This document shows positions 30,891 through 60,800 of a stretch of DNA of 64,000 nt, in pieces. Positions within the stretch are counted from its first letter, which is position 1, and each line of letters begins with the position of its first letter. Position numbers and translations under genes: made by a program. This DNA comes from Oasisia sp. SBJ-2009 (lineage: Eukaryota > Annelida > Polychaeta > Sabellida > Siboglinidae), in NCBI GenBank assembly GCA_964017155.1, contig OZ024857.1, positions 27,783,601-27,847,600 of the forward strand, given 5' to 3'. The notes under the pieces are model-generated. The model did no database searches and had not been told where the DNA came from. It worked only from the letters and a program-made list of their open reading frames with translations.

Positions 30891-31646
30891 CTATAATGAC
30901 TAAAGAGATGTTTTTATGTCATGGGGTGTAAAAATGTGGAGTAAAAGTATGATTACTTTAGATAAAACTACTTTGTCACAAGTTCTTTATCAAAATTGTA
31001 CTTTCTTACATGCCGATAACTTGAAAAACTACTCAAGTTTTGTAACAAATCAGTTGTACTTCATTTCACACTACCCCTGTACATCGCATGAGACTTGTGA
31101 ATTTGTGTAGTCGAAAATTATTTAAAAAACCACAAACAATATATAGCTATCGGACTCAGCTTGCCAGAATGTTTTCGTAGACATACCCAGTACGCTACCT
31201 GGTTCTGATATCAACAAATACCGCCACCGCAGCTGTTGTCAATAGTAGCCAAAATACTAGCTATCTACAGAACTTTCCAAATGTGCGAGACCATCTTGAC
31301 AAGTGTGTCACACAACATGATGTACTCCATGTGCATTTTACACAAATAAATGTTTATACTTAAATTATGCTAACGACAACACGCATAATACTATATAAAT
31401 TAGTTATTTTTAAAAATATCACAGACAAATTATTTGCACATAAAACATTCATGTGAAAATTACTATTGGCAGTGAAACTGCAACATATGCCTACTTACTA
31501 ACTTATCATTTTGGTATTGTTTAAAAGTTAGTAAGCCTGTTGGTAAGATAGTACTCTCTGAATGTGGTAACACATGAACAAGCTTTTGAAGCATTTAGGT
31601 TGTGATCTGTGCAAGTAGTGTAGAATTGTGTCGGACTCGGGCAACA

Positions 31647-47343
<15,697 letters not shown>

Positions 47344-47789
47344 TGTCAGATCGTATTAAGTCAATATTTTGTAGCCAGACATAATATTTGTACAGAGATA
47401 TCAACACAGACACGGTGAGATTTGTTGTCTTTCGAAACGGAAGTACATTTTCACATAAACGGCAAAATATTTACATTATGAATATTCTATCTCTGGGTGA
47501 CGTGTTATAACGAAGGGATAGCTTGTGGTGCGGATTGTAAATCCGTCATTGTCCGGCGGTTGTTCTCAACATCATGCCTAATCTCTTATACCGCACGGTA
47601 CAAAAAATGGAGAACGCAGTTATGCTGGATTGGACATTATATTTTTATAGTATGCGTATTTATCACTATCTGCTGTTGCCATGTTTCGTCACATAATAAT
47701 TCCGTTCTTTTACGTCTTCCTCATTCAGCCTCCTCAACTTCGTGTCTGTCTTTACCCTGTCCTTAAATTCAAACTTTTGGACTTCCTCT

Positions 47790-49400
47790 TTTTCACTTCT
47801 CATACCGGAACCTGCAGTTCTGCAGCTTTTACCAGGTAGTAGCTATGCATATATAGCCGCTACACGTGGTCTTTCTGATCATATCTAGTACAATGATAAA
47901 TATAGTAGTAGAAGCTTATTTGGCGCTGAACCTAGCTTGGTGCAATCCTGCTCCTATTTCACAGCTAACCCCATGCGGTGTTCTGACTACAGTGCACTAG
48001 CTGTATGGTCTGCACCAACTTATCTGGCACTCTCTTCTATTTTAGGCGGCCACCATATGCCAGTTCTCTTGATATGGTATCGTAGAGCTGCTTCAGTATG
48101 TTCCCCTAGGTTCATTTCTTCCTTGGTCTAAATGCAAACTGGATTCGATCTGTTTCTAATATCTCCTTCTGCCTATGGTTTATGATCATCTCTAAGATCT
48201 TCAACACGTGCTCCAGTAGCCTTACTCCACGATATTTCCATTCTGTTTGAAAATGGGAATGGGAATCAACAGGCTTTTTCCCCAATCCTCAGGGATCTTC
48301 TTCTTCTCAGCTAGATCATCAACAGGAGTTTCCAAATGGATTCCTCTCCTGTTTTTCCCAGTGCTATGGGATACATGTATGTTGTGGTTTCTGATGATCC
48401 TCTCGCCTTCCCTTTCCTCATCTTCTTCTGTGCGGAATTCACATCGGTCTTGCAGATGTAATTACTGGTCCGGGCCTTCTTTTTCTCTATGGAGCAGGCC
48501 TTTAGCTTCGAAGTATTCTTTCCACCGATCCTCCAGCTCTTCTGCTTTTTACAATATCTTCCCGTTCTTCTCCTTCTTGACGATAACCTCTCATTTGATG
48601 CCTTAAGTTTGCTTCTTTGTCTGTCTTGCTATCGCTATATTGTAGACCATGGGCATCGATCCTCTCTCCTTCATCGTACTCAAGGCTTATGTCCACTCTT
48701 CTAGCTGCTGTTTGGTTTCTCGCTGTTCCCACTGACCTATTTGTTGCTTCTTGTTCGCTTCTTGATATAGTTTTCTCCTCCTCGGTCTTGTCTTCGTGTA
48801 TACCCTGAATCTATTCTGACCACCACATGCCTCATTTCTCTCATATGTTACTCCCCTGGTATTTCCGCACTTCTCAGTTATTGTCTTGTCTATTGTATCA
48901 AGCAGTTTGGTCCAGTACTCTTCGAGTCTTGTTACATCGAGTCGTGTTTGTACATTACTTTGGCTACTTCCGCCGCAAACTCCTCCTTCCTCTGTCCTTC
49001 CGACTTCCATATTTTGTTCTTTTGGACTCTTCTATAGTCTGCTTCAACTTTCATTTCTTCTTGAACTTCACATACATCACCATGCAGCAGTCGATCTGTG
49101 ATGATGCGGAATTATTTTACATGGCATCACTTTCCCATCTTTCACCAGCTAGCTTTCTGTCTTGTTTTCTTATTAGCATGTAGTCAATCTACGTTTTGGT
49201 CTCTTGGCCACGTTATAGAGGATCAGGTGTTCTGTTTTTCTTCTGGAAGCCCGTATTGGCAATGGACAACTGTAGGCGCACTACCGACTCCAGGAGTCTT
49301 TCACCTTCCGGGTTTCTCGTGCCATATCCACATCCTCCTCATAAACCTCTGCAGATTCTCACATGCTCATTTATATCCGCTCCTATGACCAGCTCCTCGT
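47790..49400 (-). mobile_element. Decayed LINE: endonuclease to start of RT
   Basis: The - strand, from about 49390, shows endonuclease remnants LVIGADINEHV, GYGTRNPEGERLLE and IDYMLIRKQDRKL. Then comes a basic linker (48.5-49.0 kb) and an RT start near 48250 (WKYRGVRLLEHVLKILEMII, ETDRIQFAFRPRK), after which it decays. Many stops and frameshifts. The motifs match RTE-like LINEs with NYRGVKLLEH..KVLE. The + strand ORFs here are shadows. Confidence 0.75.
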
Positions 49401-49859
49401 CTTCGGGTGTTCGTTTGACCATGCAGGTCTTCTATTTTCTCTGTGACACGTTCTTTCTCAGCTTCTTCACATCCGTACTGTGGGAAGGAATAAACAGGAA
49501 ATGGAAGGACCGTATAGTGAGGGTAAACAGCTTCAGCTCCATTGTAGCAGAATTCGTCCTATTCATAATAAAGCGCTACAAACTGAAGATAGTGCAAGTA
49601 TACATCAACAACATCACACATCGAAAAAGACATAATTTATAAACTGCTTCTATAACGACATGCATGAGCCCTTAGGGAAACCAAACCACTAGACGACAAT
49701 TATAGCTAGGCGACTTAATGTGTAAAAGAGAAAAGAACAAACCCTATGGAAACACCAACAAGTAAATTTAGGCTTCGAAACGGGAAACGAAATAGTCGAC
49801 AATTTAGTCAAATGTGCAACAGCGATGCAGCACCAGATACCAAAGCCAAGAATACGAGA

Positions 49860-50260
49860 TTCAAAGAGGAATCACGACCGGCTGGACAGCATTCGCCAAG
49901 CACCGCGACATATACCTTCAAGGGTAACATTGGAACCTGCACAAAGAGACAAGTCTATAACTCTTGCGTACTGCCGGGAATGACGTACCGCGCGAAAACA
50001 CGGGCACTCACCATCCAAGCAAAGAATAAGATGGCAGCCGCACAAACAAAGATGGAAAGAAGTTGTTAAGCTGCACATGCTGGAACAGAAAAACAACCAT
50101 CTGTATATTAGAGAAAAGCAAAGGTCACAGACGCGTCTGAACAAGTCAGACGGAAGGAGACCTAGCCGACAGGGGACGTAACAGCAGAATACGAGATAAC
50201 AGATGGACATCGCGTATCACCACTTGGAAACCCTATGGAGAGAAACTATCTAGCGGAAGA
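49860..50260 (+). mobile_element. Decayed LINE C-terminal fragment, + strand
   Basis: The + strand reads VYNSCVLPGMTYRAKTRALT, then IQAKNKMAAAQTKMERS. After a frameshift it reads [20 protein letters not shown]. These are hallmarks of the C-terminal end of RTE-type LINE proteins (CVLPAMTYGAETW.., [11 protein letters not shown]). It faces away from the relic at 47790-49400. Confidence 0.75.
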
Positions 50261-50299
50261 TCGGCGAGAGAATGGAGAGACGACCCAAACATATTTAGA

Positions 50300-50389
50300 T
50301 AGATTAGATAGATAGGTTGGACTCTCGATAAGCCAAACGGCTTCCTTGTCCACCTGCCATCTAGAGTTGAATCTCTATGTGGCAATCTT

Positions 50390-50390
<1 letters not shown>
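50300..50390 (+). mobile_element. LINE 3' UTR fragment, same family as 11577-11890
   Basis: GGTTGGACTCTCGATAAGCC, then GGCTTCCTTGTCCACCTGCC and ATCTAGAGTTGAATCTCT. It matches 11800-11875 almost base for base. No coding part precedes it. Confidence 0.85.
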
Positions 50391-51059
<669 letters not shown>

Positions 51060-51060
<1 letters not shown>

Positions 51061-54000
51061 AAATTAATTGTTATATACTGGCGGTAACTTGCGATTCCCT
51101 ACAAAGAAAGCAATTTATTTATGAATAAATGCAATGTTTATTGAAATGAAAAACAAACTCAGTTCTGAAGAAAATTTTAATACATAAGGTATATTATTGA
51201 TACCGGCAATTTCAGTTTTGTACAAAAAAAGCCAGGGCCGCGATGGCCAATCATGTTCGTCCGTCTGCGTTCCGCAAGCAGCGGAACGCTAACTTCCGGG
51301 AAACGTAGGCGTACTTGCAGAACTTTTGTTGACAACATTGACATGGATTATCGTCAAGTGTGATAAGTATGTGATGTGTTATTATTAACGTAGTCACATT
51401 TAAGTTAGGGTATTCGTCTGAATATAGATACGTATTCTTATTGAATGCTGTCATGCAGGAAGACTTCTTGCGATCAACAGGTCCAGATAAAACTGTCGCG
51501 GTCTGAGGAGTGTCTGTGATCTGTCACACAGGCATACTGAGACCGACACGCCACAAGGGGTTGCCACGCCTATAAGAACAACCCTGACTAATGTGTGCAT
51601 TACCAGATAGGCAATAAGTTCGCAGTTTGTTTCTGAACCAGTCTTACGCGAAGATCGAGGCGGTATAGTTGTTATGAGACTGTTCGAAACGAGAAAAGAC
51701 GCAGTTACTTATGGCTTTATGCCTACTAACAAATACTGAAATAGTATTAGTAGTTCGCTGTCAGTGAAAATGAAACAAAAATAGTTATTTTCTTTAGTTT
51801 TATACTACCTGCTGGCTTCTAATATGTCATAGAGCCATGTTCATGTATCACAATATTATGTGGCAATGACCAATGTGGTATTTTGTTGTTTTTGTCCAAG
51901 GTTGATTGATTGATGCCAGGCCAGTTAGTTGAAGTTTAACTGTTAATTAACATTAAGTTAATTACATATACAAACTTAAAAATACATTTAGGTCATATGA
52001 CAAGTCTTGGTAATTCATGTACATATGCCAGCATGGTTTATGTGTACGTCATTGTGGATACATGTATATTTGTGTGTATAAACACGTACATATTTGTGGA
52101 TACATACGTATATTTGTGTGTATACACATCTCTATAACACCTGCTCAGTTACAAGTGTTTGGTAACCCCCCAGTAATGAGCAGTGCCATGATCTGAACAT
52201 GAGATAATGTGCTTGTCTATAAATGTATCTGTCCTACTAATATGAGGTTGTGCGTGTGATTCTTATGTCACCAATTTTGAATTGCTTAAATAGTTTTATT
52301 CTAGATAAATTTGTTTGTCTTCTTTTAGTTACAACATGTTTTGCATACATCTGAGCACCTACATTGTGAACATGAAGAGTATACTTCTTTATTAATTCCA
52401 CATCCCACTCCAAGTGTGAGTGACCTTGTGTGGACGTTCTGGTGTTACCCAGAAACGTCCTCCCAAGTGAGGGAGCCCTGATAATACTACCCTCCAGGGG
52501 TAGTAATCGTCTAGTATGAATGGGAAGTTTGTTGAATCAGTTGTACTTTGTCCCACTTGCTGTCTTGAATATGTAAATCAGGCAAATACGTCAACCATTG
52601 GTTATTCACAAAACTAGCTGTTTACCCCATGTTGCATCCAGAGAACTACCAAAACAAGGCGGACATTTGGATGTTTTATGTACCGGGTGCATGTAATTTT
52701 TAAATGTTTTCATGGGTGTATAGCAAATACTGTTTCAAGCCGATTAATTAAGTGCAATTTGGCAGGCAAATTTGCTTCAATATTTTTATATTCTTTAGAA
52801 TATCATTAATAACATGTTAAATAATATCTAAACATATTCATAATAAATATTGCAGTTACTGTTGTGTGCCCAATAAACATCACGATACATTTATTTATTT
52901 AATGAAAAATGCCACTCTATATTCACCTTATTTAGCATTAAAAGTGTATTAGATCTAGAGATTTTCACAGGCTGTGTACATGTAATTTTGTGGACATTGA
53001 TAATTTCTCCTGTGCTAAGCTGCAGAGTGACTGAAAATTCTGCATGTCAATGTGATTGTCAGCTTATTGTTCACTGAACAGCATGTGGCTCCCTTTTCTA
53101 GGCTAAGTTTGGGTAATATTCAGGCAATCATAGCTGTTAATCCCAAAGTGTTAGACTGTCAGATTTGTATTAGGCTAATTAGGTGAATCGGTTGGAAACC
53201 ATATTTCTAAGGAGCTTAGTATGGTGTATTAAATTAGATTGCGGACCGTTTCTCCCAGAGTCCAAACTGTTGTAATGGACAGGCTGTGGTTTCCATGTTT
53301 TATTTGCCACTGTTATTTATTATTCAGCTACACAATTCAATTCAATTTGACCAATTTGCCTCCCTGAACGTTTATTTGACATTTTACAATTTTTTTTGTA
53401 TGTTATACTACCTGGTACCCTCAGCCTGTGTTTACAACATTTCTGCAACATGTAATCAAGTTACAACAACATTAACTATTTCTATAGCACTTTGCATCAT
53501 TGCAGCATGAACGTGTAATGTCGTGTATGCATTTTACATAAATTAGTAAATGATTTATTCGTTTGATCACAACTCACAAGTAGGGGGCATATAGCAAGCA
53601 AGGGGGGAGGATGGTAACAGTGAGTGTACACTGTGTCAGTGTGCGTATGTTGGAGTAGGATGATCTAGGTCACTGTGTCTATGGACATACACTGACTGTG
53701 TATGGGGGATAGCAGTGAAATATGACATGAGCTATATACTCGAATACAATGGAAACATACCCGACAACATGATAAGCAGATGATAATTTGATATGCCCAG
53801 TCATAGTACAGCAGCCAAGTGTTTCCGCTACCAACCCTTCCAGCTTAGGTTGAAACATCAGCAAGTGTACAACGTAACAGTCCCACAAGTTACAGCATTT
53901 ACAAATCCCACAATAATTATAATACATCTACCTGATCATTGTAAACTGTTGTGTCCTAGTTGAGCATACTGACTTGAGTGACTTTGTGCAAGAATAAGGG

Positions 54001-54520
54001 ACACTAAGTATGGAACTCGTCTTGTAGATGTAGTCAAGTGTGTTCACAAAATGAGCTTGGCCAACAAACTTGAACAACACAAACAACAACAATCGTCGAA
54101 ATGAAGCATAGACTTAAGTCGCATATTCGATGTCTGAAACTGCTTGAATAGCAAACATTTTGGTAGACTTCTGCAGTGAAACGATTCGAACAAGCTGACA
54201 CCATTTTGCTAACTCAAAAACTGGGGGAGTTTGGAAAAATGCATGAAACTCCAAAGAGTTGAATACCGGGTAGTAATAGTGGCTAGTAGAAAAACCCACA
54301 GTGCGTTGCCAATATGGTAATCCTTCAAACTGAATGTGTTTCAGTACATCATTCAGTTTTTATATACAAGTTTAACATTTCATCAGAACAGGTTTCAAAT
54401 TACCTTGTTCCTTTAAAGTAAAATTTAACAAGAGAATATCAATAATAATGAATATGCGGTTCTATTTGACTATTTGTCAATGTGTATGTTTGAGATAGTT
54501 TTTACTTTTGTTTCGTGTTG
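51060..54520. other. Non-coding stretch upstream of the DNMBP start exon
   Basis: AT-rich, with no ORF of coding character on either strand and no recognisable repeat. It probably holds the DNMBP promoter and a non-coding first exon, because the ATG exon at 54528 follows a splice acceptor, but neither can be placed. Confidence 0.4.
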
Positions 54521-54527
54521 TTTGTAG

Positions 54528-54805
54528 CACAATGAGTGGACAGTCTGGCGGGTTCGTGAGGGCGACCTTCAACTTTGACACGTCCGAACCAGGGGAGATT
54601 TCCCTGCGCGAGAATGACGTCGTGCAAGTATTACGCGCAATTGATGACAACTGGCTGTATGGCAGTCTGTACGGACAGTGTGGGAACTTCCCGGCCAACT
54701 TTGTTGAGCCGCTTACTCTGCCCCCTGTCAACGACCTACAGAAGCTGTTTGTGGGCACGAAGGACTTCCCCGCAGAGGTGGACGGCGACCTGGGCTTTCT
54801 TCGAG
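54528..54805 (+). CDS. DNMBP: DNMBP-like exon with start codon: SH3-1 and start of SH3-2
   Basis: The acceptor tttgtag at 54527 is followed by CACA and ATG at 54532. It encodes MSGQSGGFVRATFNFDTSEP, then an SH3 with ALYDF-like VRATFNF, DDNWLYG and GNFPANFVE. SH3-2 then begins with KLFVGTKDF. Phase 1 at the donor gtttgt. The Met sits directly before the first SH3 as in Tuba proteins, which supports this start. An acceptor before it implies an upstream non-coding exon. Confidence 0.9.
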
Positions 54806-57800
54806 GTTTGTTTAATTAATTAAATTAAATGTAATTTAATTGTTTACTACTAGTCATTTAGTCCAATGTATTCTCCAGTCTAAATAAAAAATATTCTGCA
54901 TGCCCGTGCAGTCGTGCACATGGATTTTTTTTTTTTATAGCTAACCCAATTTAGATTAGTCTCGGTTTAGCCTGCAGGTGTAATTTCTACATAGGACATT
55001 ATTTTAACCCGGGTTAAATCTGTAGCATGTACATAAGCATCTTGGTGGGTTCAGTATCTCATCATTTAACCAGCATCTCAGTTATACACCTTTGAACCCC
55101 ATTTTAGCACAGTTTCGCCAATGACTCACTCATGCTACAAGATAACGCAGGCTGTCTGTCTACATGAGTGCAGAAAGGCAAGTTACTGATTACTATAACA
55201 AGTGAGTCTGACCCATGCCTGGCACACTTCCAGTTGCAAAGTTAAGTTAGCCCTGGCTAAGTTATTTTAATTGCAATTGAACTATTGCTCCCCAAAGTCC
55301 TGTAGACAGGAGCTGTACTGGATTGGTTTTAAGTAGTTCTGTTTTGTACTTTCCATGAGTATTCATAAATAACTTGTGTTGGTCTGTGCATGTTTAGAAG
55401 ATCTGATTTTTAGCTGTTTTCTTGATTTGTTGGTTCACAATTTTTTATGTTTTATACACATGTGAATAATTCACTAATCTCCACATGTGATACATTCACT
55501 ATCGTTATGTTTATTACCATATTAAAAATACCTATTTTGTTATTTAAAAGTAGGCATTTCCTTAAATTGATATATAGATCAATGGCTGCTGATGTGTTAC
55601 AGTGTTAGGATACAATAATTATTTTCCAAATGAACAAACGCCAATAGGAGCCTTTTTCAACAATTTGTTGAAACTGAATGTGTCTTGATGATTGAGTCGA
55701 ACATGCTATGTGCATCAGCATCATTACACAAGCACCATAACACACTCGGACGTCGCTTGCTCAAATTCAAAAGTCAACAACGATGAAGATTGGATAGAAA
55801 ATTAGGTTCATTTCCACTGTATTTTGCATTTTAATATGCGCATATGCAATGTGTTGCAGTGAAAATAACAGTGAACATTGCAGAAATTGAATTTCAAGGT
55901 TTTTATTAAAGCTGTAGGCTAGTTTGTAGTTAATGTGAAACAGTATTTTAAACAATTGTGCTAGGGACATATGAAAATGTGTAGCGTAGCATAGCTGAAT
56001 TTTAGTAGGTAGTTATTACTATTAATGATTGTCATCACAACGCTCACGTAATTATGTTAATAAAAATAGTAACAATGTTACAGCTGCCATGTCCTGGAAC
56101 AGTGTACCTTTTCATTTAGCAGCAATTCTCCCGGGAAATTACAAGGAATTGTTGCAAATATCCCCTGATGCATAACAACATGGGAAGCTGATGACTAGTG
56201 ACACCAGTCTAGAGCTAGGTCACTAGGTGATATTGCAACAGAGCAGATCAGGTCATTCCTTCCATTACTGATATTGATTATGAAATGAGCTCCATATTGT
56301 AGCTACTGTAATGTGTGTGTACTCGGTACGTCCTACAATTTCATCAATAGTCTGTGTGTGGCTAATAAACACGCATTTCCACATAACATTCTCTAACATT
56401 TAGTAAATACATGTAATAATAATTAACATGATATTTCTTGTGGAATGCTGTTTTGAATGTTGTAACGTATTAGTGAACTGTTCATTTTCATTTGCCAAAT
56501 TTGTATTTAATAAATGTAATAAAAATAATTTTATATTGTTCATCTGATGATTTTACTAACACTTTTCACTAAACAACTTTGCAAATAGAATAAAAAAAAA
56601 AATTGTAGAATGTTATATTGATGGATGTTGGATGACATTGGTTTAGGTACACGTAATTTGATATGGAAAATACCTGGGATGAGTAAATATATTGTGTAGT
56701 CAAGTCGAAGTGTGAATCAACAATTTGATTGATGTATTGTGTGTATTGAATGACACGCAGGGATGGATGTATGCCCAGTATGTAACATGTGACCTCTTAC
56801 AGGTGACATCATCATTGGCCTTGAACCGGTCGATGAAAATTGGTGGAAGGGCACGCTGGATAACAAAACCGGAATATTTCCGATCACACACGTTTTTGAA
56901 CTGGAAGAGGAAGCACCATATCCAGAGGCAGTGGCACCAGTAGTATGTTCGACTAGTGAACATGTAGCGCCACCTAGTGTGAGTGGTGATACAAACGTGA
57001 TTGCGACCGTGCGGGCGTCAATGGACCTTACTGCCCAGCTTGATGATGAACTTGGGTTCCAAACCGGGGACGTTATTGAAGTTGTCGAAATAATCGATTC
57101 CGATTTTGGCATAGGTCAACTGAATGGCAAAACCGGGTCATTTCCACTTGCCTTTGTCGAATTGGTGAGCGGGAATCTCCATTTAGAAACGGCAAAGACA
57201 GGCGAAGACGCGACCCATTCAAAATTTGAGTGGTGGAAAAATGAAAGTAAAACAAAAACGGAAAATACCAGTGAAAAGGTTGAAGAGAAACGGGACGATA
57301 TTCAGAATACTGATCTGCAATCAGCCAAAAGCGAATCAGAAATTAAACAGCCCGAGATTTGTTCTGAAAAACCTTCACAGAAGTCGGATTTTAAACAGAC
57401 ACACAAACGCAATCATTCCTACAATCAGATAAACACGAGTTCATACGATGTCATAATCAGCGCCTATGGCAAAGCAAAGTACCCGTTTGTTGCTGAGAAT
57501 GACAATGAGCTGAGTTTCCTTGGAGACGACATCGTCCTGCTGACCCGACACATCGACGATGAATGGATGGAAGGAGAACTCGATGGCCGGCGGGGAATTT
57601 TCCCGACAAGTTACATCGACATCATCGTTGATTGCAGTGATGCCAACGAGGTGCCCAATGACGCGGTCAATAAGAGCAAGCCAGTAGATGTCACCACCGA
57701 GGAGATCGAGGTCTACGGTCGTGTGTTGTATGATTTCCACGCGGAGTCATCGAATGAGCTGGAATTGGGTGAGGGTGACACAGTGACGGTGTTACGGAAG

Positions 57801-60800
57801 ATAGACGAGGATTGGATCGAAGTGAGACACGATGACGGGCGGGTTGGTTGTTGTCCAGTCGTGTACGTAGAACTTATAACAACAACACTGAGCCCGGACC
57901 TGCCTCCGATGCCCCCTGTCCCCAGCCTTCCGTCGCCAGTGACGCCGACAAGCGAATCGAATCTTGCTAATGACCAACAGGGCGTGTTGCCAAAACCCGT
58001 AGACAGCACGCAAAATGCGCTTTCCCCGACAACCAAACCAAAACCACCAACAAAACCAAAGCCACAGCTGAAGCCAAAACCCGTCCGGCAACCATCGAAG
58101 GACAACAGCCCCAAATCTCCCGGTTTTGCCCCGGCAGAATCGCCAGCAAGTGTAGCGAAATCAAAGCCGCCAGTCCCACCGATGCCGAAGACGAAAGTGT
58201 TTCAGAAACGTCCGTTGGCAGATGCGTCCCTCGACGATATCGTCCAGCAGGAACTGAAAATGGCACAAGGTGGCGCCAGTGTGCCACGCAGTACAAGCGT
58301 GCCGAACAATATGGTGAAAAAGGACGAGGATAGTTTTATAAACTCTGGCATGGTTCCGACGAAAGAAAAACGCGCTTCGCTGGTCGAGTACCCAGCATGC
58401 ATGCCCCAGTCTATTGGGCAGTCAATGTTCTACACAGATGTCCCCGTGGTAAAGCCGGCCCCATCAGTGAAGAGACGGCCCCCACCTCGACCCTCGGGCC
58501 CAAGGCCCCCTCCTGCTCCCTCACGCAGTATTCTTGTGCCCGAGAAAGCTGCCCAGTCCACCGTGCCTGTGCCCCGTCGGGCAGCACCACCCCGCCCAAC
58601 TCAGGTGCGACCAGCGAAGCCGATACCTGCACAACGACAGAAGCGACCTCCTGGTAGTGACCTCATGAACTTCAGCCCGGTGAAGGATTTCAACCCAGGT
58701 GAGTTTCAGTTGAAAGTCATTTGTTAACATGTATCAATGATAACTGTATTCCATGCATGATATGAATCATGTTATTTGTCAAATTGTTGTCAATAACCTG
58801 TCATTATATGGTTTGTTTAAATTATGAAGCAATATTCTAATTGCTTACTGATTGAAACTGTGTTCATGTCACTTCAGGTTTTCGCCAGAATGAATAAACA
58901 AATATAATAGGATCTCCTAAGTGGCAACTTTTTGTAAGCAGCATAATTATTAGATGAAAACATGGACACTTTTGGCTAATTTAACTTTATATACATCTAT
59001 TGAGTTATCTAAATGTCTAATCAGTCTATCAAAGTAAAGACAACATATGGCTGTAGTGTGTCAATCAGCATTTGTTGGATTGGATAGTTCTAACTCTTCT
59101 TATTTATAACGACATAGCAGTAAATAACGCCAAAGATGGATGACTGTGAATAAACAAGATGGCTGACTTGGGTGTGTTGTGTGCCTAATAAACAAAATGG
59201 CTGACTTGGGTGTGTTGTGTGCCTAATAAACAAGATGGCTGACGTGGGTGTGTTGTGTGTCTAATAAACAAGATGGCTGACGTGGGTGTGTTGTGTGCCT
59301 AATAAACAAGATGGCTGACTTGGGTGTGTTGTGTGCCTAATAAACAAAATGGCTGACTTGGGTGTGTTGTGTGCCTAATAAACAAGATGGCTGACGTGGG
59401 TGTGTTGTGTGTCTAATAAACAAGATGGCTGACGTGGGTGTGTTGTGTGCCTAATAAACAAGATGGCTGACTTGGGTGTGTTGTGTGCCTAATAAACAAG
59501 ATGGCTGACTTGGGTGTGTTGTGTGCCTAATAAACAAGATGGCTGACTTGGGTGTGTTGTGTGCCTAATAAACAAGATGGCTGACTTGGGTGTGCTGTGT
59601 GCCTAATAAACAAGATGGCTGACATGGGTGTGTTGTGTGCCTAATAAACAAGATGGCTGACGTGGGTGTGTTGTGTGCCTAATAAACAAGATGGCTGACT
59701 TGGGTGTGTTGTGTGCCTAATAAACAAGATGGCTGACTTGGGTGTGCTGTGTGCCTAATAAACAAGATGGCTGACTTGGGTGTGTTGTGTGCCTAATAAA
59801 CAAGATGGCTGACGTGGGTGTGTTGTGTGCCTAATAAACAAGATGGCTGACTTGGGTGTGTTGTGTGCCTAATAAACAAGATGGCTGACGTGGGTGTGTT
59901 GTGTGCCTAATAAACAAGATGGCTGACGTGGGTGTGTTGTGTGCCTAATAAACAAGATGGCTGACTTGGGTGTGTTGTGTGCCTAATAAACAAGATGGCT
60001 GACTTGGGTGTGTTGTGTGCCTAATAAACAAGATGGCTGACTTGGGTGTGTTGTGTGCCTAATAAACAAGATGGCTGACTTGGGTGTGTTGTGTGCCTAA
60101 TAAACAAGATGGCTGACTTGGGTGTGTTGTGTGCCTAATAAACAAGATGGCTGACGTGGGTGTGTTGTGTGCCTAATAAACAAGATGGCTGACATGGGTG
60201 TGTTGTGTGCCTAATAAACAAGATGGCTGACTTGGGTGTGTTGTGTGCCTAATAAACAAGATGGCTGACGTGGGTGTGTTGTGTGCCTAATAAACAAGAT
60301 GGCTGACGTGGGTGTGTTGTGTGCCTAATAAACAAGATGGCTGACGTGGGTGTGTTGTGTGCCTAATAAACAAGATGGCTGACGTGGGTGTGTTGTGTGC
60401 CTAATAAACAAGATGGCTGACGTGGGTGTGTTGTGTGCCTAATAAACAAGATGGCTGACTTGGGTGTGTTGTGTGCCTAATAAACAAGATGGCTGACTTG
60501 GGTGTGTTGTGTGCCTAATAAACAAGATGGCTGACTTGGGTGTGTTGTGTGCCTAATAAACAAGATGGCTGACGTGTGTGTGTTGTGTGCCTAATAAACA
60601 AGATGGCTGACGTGTGTGTGTTGTGTGCCTAATAAACAAGATGGCTGACTTGGGTGTGTTGTGTGCCTAATAAACAAGATGGCTGACGTGGGTGTGTTGT
60701 GTGCCTAATAAACAAGATGGCTGACGTGGGTGTGTTGTGTGCCTAATAAACAAGATGGCTGACGTGGGTGTGTTGTGTGCCTAATAAACAAGATGGCTGA

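Noticed and set aside
47500..47580. tRNA-Tyr-like anticodon arm (CGGATTGTAAATCCG)
   Set aside because: Only the anticodon stem fits. No T-loop GGTTCGAATCC, acceptor stem or D-arm could be formed around it.
48160..49642. Several overlapping + strand ORFs of 70-148 codons
   Set aside because: They are shadows of a decayed minus-strand LINE with recognisable endonuclease and RT motifs.
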